A DNA stretch of 30,413 nt, taken from positions 1-30,413 of the forward strand of contig JBGZFC010000138.1 of assembly GCA_041846575.1 (NCBI GenBank), given 5' to 3'. Under the pieces are notes generated by a model that saw nothing but the letters and a program-made list of their open reading frames with translations, searched no databases and was not told where the DNA came from. Positions within the stretch are counted from its first letter, which is position 1. Each line of letters begins with the position of its first letter. Made by a program: the position numbers and the translations under genes. This DNA is from JBGZFC01 sp041846575. GTDB taxonomy: Bacteria > Bacteroidota > Bacteroidia > Bacteroidales > Dysgonomonadaceae. This document shows, in pieces, positions 6,958 to 14,642 of the stretch.

Positions 6958-8316
6958 TTATAACTGGATATATTCTATCGGAAACAGCTCGACAGGATTA
7001 TTAACCTTCATCAAATGATACACGTTAAACTCGAATACTTCGCCCATTTTTGCATCTGACGGCGAGAATGGAAATGCTAAGTTACCTGCGGTAGCAATAC
7101 GTCCTTCATATCCGAAGTGCAACATAGTGCTGCGTGCAAATCCGCAAATAGTGTTAGCATGTTCTTGCGTATCGGCTACTGCTTCGATAATGATAAGCAA
7201 TTCGTCTGAGGAACTTCTTGAAGTTTCGGGGAACATATTCATAACTCCGTTTCTTCCATATATTTTAAAATCGAGGAAGAAATCACCTATTCCGTAATTT
7301 TCGAAGTTATTCTCTACACGTGCTTTTACGCTTTTTACAATATCATCAATCTTCGATATCATAATCGGATCTTTTACTCCTGCGCAGGAGATGGTTCTGT
7401 AACCTACACGACGTACACCTTCCAGCTTAACAAAATAGTCTTCGGTAGGTACAAACTCGGTACCGGCAACTTTTACTTTGTTATCGTCAACTTGTGTAAA
7501 TGTACAATTATGCAGATTAAGCGCACCACCCGGTCCGGGCAGAATATAGGGATTGGTTTTTTCGTAAAGCGTATGTGCTGCAACCGAAAGTGTAGTACAT
7601 TTGCGTAACGGAGAAAGAGGTTCGAGAATGAAACAATCTTCCTGCAAATAACCAAACATACAGTCGCTACCACTTCCCGGAAGTGCTGCAATTGCGGCAC
7701 ACTCCAATATCTTACCCATGTGAATTGCCAAAGCTTTATTGAAACCATTCTTTATTGCCAGTGCAGCAAATACCGACGGGTCATAAGAACGACCTGCAAG
7801 AATTACTTGCGCACCCTCTTCCAATGCTTTAATATATGGTTCTTCGCCTATTTGAGCAACGATATGAACAGACTCGTTCACATTATCTTCAGTTATCTCT
7901 TTGGCAGGAAAGAGAGGTGTAATATTTCCTTCTCTCAAGTTAGATTTAACCACTTCTTTGTCGAGTTCCGATTGTATTACGGCAAATTTGAAGTGAACAT
8001 CCTTCTCTTTTGCTATCTCTTTAATAATATCAACAGTCAAATCTACGTGTGGTCTTGCACCGCTTCCGCCTGCTGTACCTATAATAACAGGAATACCGGC
8101 TTCAATAGCTGCAGGAATCATTATTTCAAGGTCACGTTTTACCGAGTTTCTATCTGTAAAAGATACTCCTGCACCCAAATAATAGGGTCCCGGATCGGTA
8201 GAACCTGCATCTACTGCAATAACATGCGGTTTGCGTTTCATACCTTCGACAAACGATTCCATAGGGAAGCCGTAGCCGAGAATAGCTGTTGGGGATAGGA
8301 CTCTTAATTCTTTCAT
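6958..8316 (-). CDS. AtuA-family (DUF1446) protein, probable mesaconate-pathway enzyme
   Basis: A 452-residue cytoplasmic protein of the AtuA/DUF1446 family, named after the acyclic-terpene utilisation gene whose product's reaction is not firmly defined. Conserved glycine-rich and acidic motifs are visible: DAGSTDPGPYYLG near residues 36-48, GTAGGSGARPH near 80-90, AGRSYDPSVFAA near 174-185, and PGPGGALNLHNCTF near 261-274. There is no signal peptide or membrane segment. It lies 62 bases after mal and before DUF4387, in one operon with glutamate mutase. Because no known mesaconase or citramalate lyase is in the operon, it is a candidate for hydration of mesaconate or a following step, with DUF4387 as its small subunit. 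The family call is firm; the reaction is inference. Confidence 0.88.
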   Translation of the reverse strand: MKELRVLSPTAILGYGFPMESFVEGMKRKPHVIAVDAGSTDPGPYYLGAGVSFTDRNSVKRDLEIMIPAAIEAGIPVIIGTAGGSGARPHVDLTVDIIKEIAKEKDVHFKFAVIQSELDKEVVKSNLREGNITPLFPAKEITEDNVNESVHIVAQIGEEPYIKALEEGAQVILAGRSYDPSVFAALAIKNGFNKALAIHMGKILECAAIAALPGSGSDCMFGYLQEDCFILEPLSPLRKCTTLSVAAHTLYEKTNPYILPGPGGALNLHNCTFTQVDDNKVKVAGTEFVPTEDYFVKLEGVRRVGYRTISCAGVKDPIMISKIDDIVKSVKARVENNFENYGIGDFFLDFKIYGRNGVMNMFPETSRSSSDELLIIIEAVADTQEHANTICGFARSTMLHFGYEGRIATAGNLAFPFSPSDAKMGEVFEFNVYHLMKVNNPVELFPIEYIQL

Positions 8317-8378
8317 TTTATCTGTTTTTTGCTTAAAGTGAAGTTCACTTAGCTTTGTTTTTGTTATATTGTTAAATA

Positions 8379-9623
8379 TTATTTTGCACCTAAAACGGCT
8401 AATACACGACTCATTTCGTTATACACAATCATATAGCCTTCGTCAACTCCCATACCCGGTTTTGCAAGATATTGAACAGGCGAAGTAGCCATTGCGATGT
8501 GAGCACAAACTTCAGCCGAACGGCTTGTTTCGTTGCAAGTACCGCCTAAGTATGCTCCCATTCCGTGCTCTTTACAATATAATACAGCTTCGATAGAGTT
8601 GTTGATTCCGCCCAAGTCGGGTGTTTTTATTTGTGCCATGTGTCCTGCTTTTTCCGCAGAAAAATCGATAATATCTTCGAGAGTGTTACACCACTCATCG
8701 GCAACTATTTCAGCCTTGATGCCATTTTTGTCCATTATGGCTCTGATGTCGTGAAGAACTTTTATTTGGTCTTTTTTGTTGCCCATATCAACCGGACCTT
8801 CTACACGCAATTTGAATGGTTTGGCGATTTGTTCCAATTCGCCGATATATTTGGCAATAGCCTCTGCATCATTATTGAAAACGATGCCAAGTGTACCATA
8901 CACATCGATATGAATAGTCGGGTTGTACGATTCAAATGGTTTCAGTTTAATAATTCTATCACGCAACCAAGCAATATAATCTTTTATTTTTTCGCCTTTA
9001 AAGCCGACTTTTGTTTCCACGTGATTAAACAGGGCGTGTGGCAAAACATCAGCACCTTTCATAATCATTTTGTCGGCATTCAGGTAACGGTCGTCTCCCG
9101 ATTGTGAGAAAATAGGAATAATACGGTCAGAGATTTTAGTTCCGTACTCTTCTGCAATTACTTCAGCCATAAGTTTGCCTTTGCTTTTGGCAACAGCATC
9201 CAAACAAGCTTGTGTAACACCGTAGCGAATAGCGGTGTGATAAATTTTTCCTGTTTCGGGATTGATTCCTTTATCCACCAAATCTGCCATTTCGCGGAAA
9301 GTAGTAATATCTTTACCCACGTATAACGGAGCAATATGTTTTTCGATGATTGGGATAAAGTTTTCAGCCAAAAATAGAGGGTCGCGTCCTCCTGCACCCG
9401 AATATTGTACAGCTGCACAATCACCGTGAGCCAAACTACCGTTTTCCAATACAAATATAATTGAGATTGATTCGCCTGCTTGGCGTACCGCTGTAAAACC
9501 CGGAGTTACGGGGTTACCTTCGTAAAATGCACCGTCATTTTTAGCACCATCTTTAATTGCTTTTTGGTCGTCGAAGAAAAATCCGGTTCTTCCCGGCGCG
9601 CAGATTAATTTTGTTATTTTCAT
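8379..9623 (-). CDS. mal: Methylaspartate ammonia-lyase
   Basis: A 414-residue enolase-superfamily enzyme that removes ammonia from L-threo-3-methylaspartate to give mesaconate, the second step of glutamate fermentation by the methylaspartate route. Compared with the well-studied clostridial enzyme, all key residues are present with a constant +2 shift: metal ligands D240, E275 and D309, the catalytic lysine K333 in QIKTPDLGG, and H196 in LPHALFN. The length is normal. It follows glmE after a 104-base gap that holds a terminator-like palindrome (9695-9720) and, closer to the start, a small GCGA/TCGC hairpin. I see no promoter of its own, so expression probably depends on read-through. Confidence 0.97.
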   Translation of the reverse strand: MKITKLICAPGRTGFFFDDQKAIKDGAKNDGAFYEGNPVTPGFTAVRQAGESISIIFVLENGSLAHGDCAAVQYSGAGGRDPLFLAENFIPIIEKHIAPLYVGKDITTFREMADLVDKGINPETGKIYHTAIRYGVTQACLDAVAKSKGKLMAEVIAEEYGTKISDRIIPIFSQSGDDRYLNADKMIMKGADVLPHALFNHVETKVGFKGEKIKDYIAWLRDRIIKLKPFESYNPTIHIDVYGTLGIVFNNDAEAIAKYIGELEQIAKPFKLRVEGPVDMGNKKDQIKVLHDIRAIMDKNGIKAEIVADEWCNTLEDIIDFSAEKAGHMAQIKTPDLGGINNSIEAVLYCKEHGMGAYLGGTCNETSRSAEVCAHIAMATSPVQYLAKPGMGVDEGYMIVYNEMSRVLAVLGAK

Positions 9624-9694
9624 AATTTTTTAAAAGCGAGCACTCGCCAATATTTTTAGTTTATTTTTTTGAGTTATTAAATTTTATATTTTAA

Positions 9695-9720
9695 AAAAAG
9701 CGATTGTACAATCGCTTTTT
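9695..9720 (-). terminator. Perfect palindrome between glmE and mal, likely attenuating terminator
   Basis: AAAAAGCGATTGT followed by its complement forms a perfect 26-base palindrome. In the operon direction the stem ends in a run of seven Ts (complement of the A-run 9693-9699), the form of an intrinsic terminator. It starts 8 bases past the glmE stop and lies inside the operon, so it probably gives partial termination that favours glutamate mutase over mal and later genes. It would also act on plus-strand transcripts. Confidence 0.6.
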
Positions 9721-9727
9721 CTTTTCA

Positions 9728-11179
9728 TTATTTTGGTCTTCCTACCAAAAATCCGTTACCAATAGCATAAACGTCGTCAATAACCATTTGGAAACTAACG
9801 GGACGTTTTTCAAATTTGGCACGTTCCTCTAATTTTTGTTTATGGAAATCTTTCAAATCTTGAGTAAGTGGCAGATTGCCTGCATCAAGGAAACGAATAG
9901 CTCCTTTGTCATCTCGAGCGGGCATAACTTTTCCGGCATTGTATCTGCTTGGTGCGAATGGAATATCAAGGACTCCGGCTTCGAAAGCTGCAACTGTACC
10001 AACCGCATAGTCTCCGTTACCTAACTCTTCAACTTTATTTAGGATACATTTCATCTCTGCCATTATTATTTCGCTTTCAGCAATTACGGCAGGTATATCT
10101 CTAAAGTCTTGGTCTCTAAGCATAGATATAACCTGTTTTGTAGCTCTCAATCCTGCTGCGTTTGCCTCTTTTGTAGGAACTCCCATAGCTTCGTGTGGTG
10201 TTTTCACTATAACTTTGGTAGCTTTTGCAAGAGCAGCTGCAGCCGCTCCCCAAGAGATTACTCCGAAAGCTTTGGCTTCGTCTTGTGGGAAACCTCCCAT
10301 CCATTGATGGAAAACAGTTGTAATACGCACATCGTTGTAGCCAAATTTATTGAGATATTCGCGAGTTAAAATATCTAATGAACGAATAGCTGCAACGTCT
10401 TGAATAAGGTTACCACACTGTCCGTACCCAACGGTTATATCTTTAACTCCCTGTGTAGCAGCCAGCAGAGCTTCTATTACAGCTACGGAATTAGAAATAC
10501 ATGCGGGAATAAGCGTTCCTGTAAGCGGACCAAACGGCTCTCTGTTGATTGAAACGCCAGCCTCTTCGTACAAACCTATTAAGCGGTCGGTATATTGCCA
10601 ATGCGCTATCGTTTTTTCAAGTGAGTGATCTTTTGAATAAGGGATATTGTAAGAAATACCACCTCCCTCGTATGAAGTAAATCCTCCGGCAATACTGATT
10701 TCGGTAAGTAAGCGTGCATCAGGGGTTCCGTGACGAACTTGTACCGGATTTGTAAGAGCCGATGTAACTGTACGGCATATATCTTTACCATAATTTACAA
10801 TCGGGAAACCGTTAAGCATTGAACGACCTGTCTCTTTACTTTTTTCAATACCTGCTTCAGCTTCATTGTAACGGTTTAGTCGCGTATAACTATCAACTGT
10901 TGTAGGCAGCAAATCGGCTTCACCTTCGGTTTCAAGATACTGTAATAGCTTTATGTGGTCTTGATATATTGCCACTCCTGCACGCGGTTGAATAAGTGTT
11001 ACTTTTTCTTCCGTTGCTTTTGTTAATTTAGTACCAAATCTTTTTTCCTCCGGAATTGATTTTTGGTATTCTACCGCTTCATCAAAATCGATGTTTTTTC
11101 CTGTTTGCCAATGTTGAAGAACCTCTTTGCGTTCGGCAAAAAAAGCATCATTTGTGAGCTTTTCATTTTTTACTCTCAT
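9728..11179 (-). CDS. glmE: Glutamate mutase epsilon (large catalytic) subunit
   Basis: A 483-residue TIM-barrel subunit of coenzyme-B12-dependent glutamate mutase, which rearranges L-glutamate to L-threo-3-methylaspartate by a radical carbon-skeleton migration. The length equals that of the clostridial MutE/GlmE subunit. Family-typical segments are seen, such as RHGTPDARLL near residues 148-157, SYEGGGISYNIPY near 169-181, REPFGPLTGTLIPACISN near 214-231 and TVFHQWMGGFPQDEAKAFG near 287-305. It acts with GlmS, which carries the B12-binding domain. It starts 32 bases after the glmL stop. Confidence 0.97.
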   Translation of the reverse strand: MRVKNEKLTNDAFFAERKEVLQHWQTGKNIDFDEAVEYQKSIPEEKRFGTKLTKATEEKVTLIQPRAGVAIYQDHIKLLQYLETEGEADLLPTTVDSYTRLNRYNEAEAGIEKSKETGRSMLNGFPIVNYGKDICRTVTSALTNPVQVRHGTPDARLLTEISIAGGFTSYEGGGISYNIPYSKDHSLEKTIAHWQYTDRLIGLYEEAGVSINREPFGPLTGTLIPACISNSVAVIEALLAATQGVKDITVGYGQCGNLIQDVAAIRSLDILTREYLNKFGYNDVRITTVFHQWMGGFPQDEAKAFGVISWGAAAAALAKATKVIVKTPHEAMGVPTKEANAAGLRATKQVISMLRDQDFRDIPAVIAESEIIMAEMKCILNKVEELGNGDYAVGTVAAFEAGVLDIPFAPSRYNAGKVMPARDDKGAIRFLDAGNLPLTQDLKDFHKQKLEERAKFEKRPVSFQMVIDDVYAIGNGFLVGRPK

Positions 11180-11211
11180 ATTTTCTGTTTGGGGCTTAAT
11201 ATTTGTTCTGT

Positions 11212-12600
11212 TTATTTTTCTATTGGTTTTATCTCTTTTTTCATTATTTCCAATGCCAAATCGGGGTCTATTGCGCTGAGCATGCCCATAGATGCAAAAA
11301 TGTATTTTTTGTCGAGCATATAATTGGGAGATTTTGGCTTTGCAAACATTACATTTGAAGTGTTAGCGACAGCTCCTTCAAGCATATACTTTGCATTTTC
11401 GCTATTAATAATTACCCCACCAATACCTACTAACGATGAAATATCAGACAAGTCTTTACCTGTAAGTGTAAAGATTTGTCCCCAAGGGGTATATGCTTGT
11501 TGATAAACTCCGCTATGTCTTTCAACTGCAATTCTAATTGCATTTCTGGCAAGCACTTCCTCTATTTTTTGCTCAACAGAATCTACATCAGCCAAAGTTT
11601 CGGGGGTTTGGGTACATTTGTTTACCCAGTTTACTATCTGCTCTTTTTCTACACCAATCTCTTTTGCAACGTTTTCAACATCCAATTCATCAAGCAGAGA
11701 CGAAAGGCTGTAACGCATTCCCAAATCCCCTTCAACCGTGCGTTTGGCAAAAGGTTCGGGAAGTCCTTTTATCATTACATTTTCGACAGTCGGTTTTCCG
11801 TCTGTCATCGAATAGACATCGGTAGTAGCTCCACCAATATCTATTGCCAGCATATTACCAACTCCTGACTGTTTTTTTGTGCCTTTACTATACAATTCAC
11901 AACCATTTAGTACTGCCAAAGGTGTTGGAATTATTTTATAACGGCTCATTTTTTGAACGTAGCTCAATCCTTTTGCATCGATAATTTTACTGATAAACAG
12001 TTCTTTTATCTTCTGTTTTGCCGGTTCTATATTTAGTTTATTAAACTCTGGCATCACGTTATCTGTGATAACATAATCTTTATCTGATGCCGAAAAGATT
12101 TCTTCCAACTCGTAAGACGCACTTTTATTTCCCGCTACAATAACGGAAAAATTGCGTTTTATATCACAAAGTCTTTTTGCGTTGGCTACTATTACATCTT
12201 TATTGCCTCCATCTGTTCCTCCGCAAAGCAGAATTAAATCGGGATTTATCTCGAAAATCTCCTCTTGCTCCTGCATAGAAATTTCAAAAGAGTATGTTTT
12301 AACCACCTTAGCTCCTGCACTTGATGCTGCCATTTTCGCAGCTTTTGCAGTAAGTTCAGGTACAAGACCAAGCGCAACCATTTTCAATCCTCCGGCAGCA
12401 CTACTGCAACAAAGCAATTCTTCGTATTCGAATTTGCCTATTTTTGCCTCAAGTTTCGACATAGCGTTATTGAACCCATCCATTACATTTGTTTCGATAG
12501 TTGTGAATGCAGTAGATGTACCCAAAATTGTGCTGTTTGCCGTATCTATGGCGGTTAGCTTGGTATAAGTAGAGCCGAAATCGGCAGTAAGAATATTCAT
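11212..12600 (-). CDS. glmL: Glutamate mutase reactivase MutL/GlmL
   Basis: A 462-residue ASKHA-fold protein of the MutL family encoded between the two glutamate mutase subunits. It is understood to reactivate the mutase by exchanging damaged cobalamin at the cost of ATP. The phosphate-binding motifs are TADFGSTYTKLTAID at the N-terminus (residues 5-19), CGGTDGG near 125-131 and the second phosphate loop LAIDIGGATTDVYS near 248-261. It should not be confused with the DNA mismatch-repair protein MutL, to which it is unrelated. The gene order glmS-glmL-glmE is the usual one. It is 79 bases downstream of glmS. Confidence 0.95.
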   Translation of the reverse strand: MNILTADFGSTYTKLTAIDTANSTILGTSTAFTTIETNVMDGFNNAMSKLEAKIGKFEYEELLCCSSAAGGLKMVALGLVPELTAKAAKMAASSAGAKVVKTYSFEISMQEQEEIFEINPDLILLCGGTDGGNKDVIVANAKRLCDIKRNFSVIVAGNKSASYELEEIFSASDKDYVITDNVMPEFNKLNIEPAKQKIKELFISKIIDAKGLSYVQKMSRYKIIPTPLAVLNGCELYSKGTKKQSGVGNMLAIDIGGATTDVYSMTDGKPTVENVMIKGLPEPFAKRTVEGDLGMRYSLSSLLDELDVENVAKEIGVEKEQIVNWVNKCTQTPETLADVDSVEQKIEEVLARNAIRIAVERHSGVYQQAYTPWGQIFTLTGKDLSDISSLVGIGGVIINSENAKYMLEGAVANTSNVMFAKPKSPNYMLDKKYIFASMGMLSAIDPDLALEIMKKEIKPIEK

Positions 12601-12679
12601 TTTTAAGACCTTTGCTTATAGCTTAGGGCTAAATTGTTATTATTGAAAAAATAATTGTCAGGAAAATATTCTGTTAATA

Positions 12680-13090
12680 TTATATTCCTAAAACTTCTTT
12701 AAGGTCGGCTATAGTTATTTGGATATCTGTGCCGGGGGGATAAACCTTGTTAAAACCCATCTGCTTGAAGCGTTTTTCTACGTCTTCGAAGTTTTGTTTA
12801 CCTACTACTAAGTTTCCTCCTGCAAGTAAAGGGATGTTTTTTAGTCCTGCTTCATTGCATTTTTCGCGTAAACCATTACAGTCAATTTCGCCATGACCGT
12901 AAAGCGACGAAACGAGTATTGCATCAGCATTTGTTTCTAATGCTGCTTGGATGTACTCTTCTTGTGAAACCATTACACCAAGGTTGACAACTTTAAAACC
13001 GGCTTGTTCTAAAGCGAATGCAATAATTTTATTACCCACAGCGTGTACATCGGCGCCGATAACACCTGTTACGATTGTTTTTTTCTCCAT
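12680..13090 (-). CDS. glmS: Glutamate mutase sigma (B12-binding) subunit
   Basis: A 136-residue Rossmann-like cobalamin-binding subunit, the size expected for MutS/GlmS. The base-off/His-on motif DxHxxG is present as D14-V-H16-A-V-G19, with H16 the lower axial ligand of cobalt. Further signature segments are VSSLYGHGEIDC near residues 60-71, which holds the conserved SxL, and LLAGGNL near 88-94. It is first in the operon; the promoter places transcription start about 20 bases before the ATG, leaving no room for a cobalamin riboswitch. The name is shared with, but unrelated to, glucosamine-6-phosphate synthase. Confidence 0.97.
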   Translation of the reverse strand: MEKKTIVTGVIGADVHAVGNKIIAFALEQAGFKVVNLGVMVSQEEYIQAALETNADAILVSSLYGHGEIDCNGLREKCNEAGLKNIPLLAGGNLVVGKQNFEDVEKRFKQMGFNKVYPPGTDIQITIADLKEVLGI

Positions 13091-13117
13091 AAAATGTTTA
13101 TATCATAAAAATTATTG

Positions 13118-13148
13118 CAAAATTACTGACTTTACTCGTAACAACAAA
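13118..13148 (-). promoter_or_regulatory. Promoter of the glutamate mutase operon
   Basis: On the minus strand TTTG (13145-13148) is followed after 19 bases by TAATTTTG (13118-13125), an exact match to both boxes of the Bacteroidetes consensus. The leader is about 20 nt. This is the best-matching promoter in the window and fits a strongly expressed catabolic operon. Confidence 0.7.
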
Positions 13149-13231
13149 AAAATATTGACTAATTATAAATAATTGTTTTGAAAAAAGTTATCTATGTTTG
13201 TTAATAGCCAATATTAATTTATTTTACCAAT

Positions 13232-13248
13232 ATGTGAAAAATGCACAT
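13232..13248. promoter_or_regulatory. Possible operator between glmS and the symporter gene
   Basis: ATGTG and CACAT form a 5-7-5 inverted repeat (ATGTGAAAAATGCACAT), loosely like a CRP/FNR-type site, in the 326-base region between the divergent genes. It lies upstream of both promoters (about 84 bases from the glmS -33 box, 139 from the other -7 box). It is short enough to arise by chance. Confidence 0.2.
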
Positions 13249-13386
13249 CTAATACAAAAACAGACCCGAATGTTTCTAAAAAATGAATAGATATTTTTGA
13301 CAATTATTGTTACTCTTTTCGCTGTTTCTTTCAGAAAAATATAGAGTAATAAAACATCAATCACGGCAGTAATTCACAATAAATTG

Positions 13387-13394
13387 TATCTTTG
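13387..13394 (+). promoter_or_regulatory. -7 promoter box for the symporter gene
   Basis: TATCTTTG matches TAnnTTTG, 22 bases before the ATG at 13417. No exact -33 TTTG at the expected distance. Confidence 0.45.
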
Positions 13395-13416
13395 CGACTT
13401 GAAAATTTAGCAAGTC

Positions 13417-14370
13417 ATGTACAATTTTTCTCTTTTACACATTTTTAACAATCTTGAACAGTTAGATAGTGTTCGAATAAATTTCGGTCAGGACACGGTA
13501 AATATAATGAATTTTGCCATTGCTTTCATTATGTTTGGCGTAGCGTTAGGTATTAATCCAAAGCATTTTAGTAATATAATAAACAAACCTAAATCAGCCA
13601 TAGTAGGAGTAATTTCTCAATATTTTCTTTTACCTGCCCTCACCTATCTGCTTGTTCTCATATTAAAACCCAGTACAGCCGTAGCCTTAGGAATGATTCT
13701 GGTAGCGTCATGTCCCGGCGGAAATGTTTCAAATATGATTTCGGCAATATCAAAATCGAATGTGGCTCTTTCGATAAGTTTAACAGGTATTACAACTGTA
13801 ATGAGTTTGTTTATGACACCGCTAAACTTTGCTTTTTGGGGCGGTCTGTATGCTAAACACTCACCTTTATTAGTGCCAATTACCATTGAAGCTGCGGAAA
13901 TGTTTCGCACGGTTTTTATTATTTTGGGTATTCCCGTTGTTCTTGGTATGTTTGTGGGTACAAAGTTCCCGAACTTTGCAAAAAAGGTTGAAAAGCATGT
14001 ACAAAGAGTTTCTGTTATCTTTTTCGTAATATTCATTATTGGTGCACTTGCAGGAAATTTAAGTCTGTTTTTTAGATATATCCACCTGATCTTCTTATTG
14101 GTATTGTTTCATAACGGATTGGCATTTTGGGGCGGATATTTGCTCCCGAAAGCCCTAAAAGTAAATGAGATAAACAGCAGAACTATTTCTATTGAAACGG
14201 GTATTCAAAATTCGGGTTTGGCTCTGGCGCTTATCTTTAATCCTCGTATTTTTCCGGTTGATTTAGAGTTAGGCGGAATGGCATTTATTGCCGCTTGGTG
14301 GGGTATCTGGCATATTGTTGCAGGATTGGCTCTGGCTTTATATTGGAGGAAAAGAACTGTAATAAATTAA
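13417..14370 (+). CDS. Bile acid:sodium symporter (SBF) family transporter
   Basis: A 317-residue inner-membrane protein with about nine or ten hydrophobic helices. Family signatures are visible: SCPGGNVSNMIS near residues 103-114, at the discontinuous helix that binds sodium, and ISIETGIQNSGLALAL near 266-281. SBF-family carriers take up or exchange organic anions (bile acids, pantoate and others) with sodium, and the family name does not fix the substrate. It diverges from the glutamate mutase operon, sharing a 326-base intergenic region, so it could move an acid of that pathway; that is only positional inference. The start at 13417 lies 22 bases after a promoter box. Confidence 0.9.
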   Translation: MYNFSLLHIFNNLEQLDSVRINFGQDTVNIMNFAIAFIMFGVALGINPKHFSNIINKPKSAIVGVISQYFLLPALTYLLVLILKPSTAVALGMILVASCPGGNVSNMISAISKSNVALSISLTGITTVMSLFMTPLNFAFWGGLYAKHSPLLVPITIEAAEMFRTVFIILGIPVVLGMFVGTKFPNFAKKVEKHVQRVSVIFFVIFIIGALAGNLSLFFRYIHLIFLLVLFHNGLAFWGGYLLPKALKVNEINSRTISIETGIQNSGLALALIFNPRIFPVDLELGGMAFIAAWWGIWHIVAGLALALYWRKRTVIN

Positions 14371-14642
14371 TGTGTTAATTTATCAATATGTTTATGTATC
14401 AATTTTTGACGCGAGAGAGACTTGACGAAAGGGAGAGAGGGAGATTTGGCGAGGTTAAACGAGAATGTACTTTTGGGTAAGTCGGGATTACCAAACCCTA
14501 TGACGAGGATTTTCTTAGTTACAAATCCAGATAAAATTGATTTAGAGCAATGACTAAAAAGAATAATTTCAAAATATTTCCCATTATTTTCCAAAATCCC
14601 AAGTCAATCCAATTCCGGGATAAAACATTTTTCGCTAAACTC
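14371..14642. other. Intergenic region with decayed repeat-like sequence
   Basis: Between convergent genes. It opens with a degenerate TTAAT/ATCAAT pattern (TTAATTTATCAATATG, then TATGTATCAAT). At 14431-14444 it contains GGGAGAGAGGGAGA, which recurs exactly on the opposite strand at 17879-17892 in another repeat-rich gap. No promoter, terminator or convincing gene is seen; the 75-codon minus-strand frame here is Ser/Lys-rich and probably chance. Confidence 0.4.

Noticed and set aside
7720..8298. A 192-codon open frame on the plus strand
   Set aside because: It lies wholly antisense to the AtuA-family gene, is rich in Cys/Phe/Tyr/Asn without domain character, and arises from the codon use of the real gene.
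13091..13200. A cobalamin riboswitch before glmS
   Set aside because: Expected because the enzyme uses B12, but the promoter leaves only about 20 bases of leader and no B12-box-like sequence is seen.
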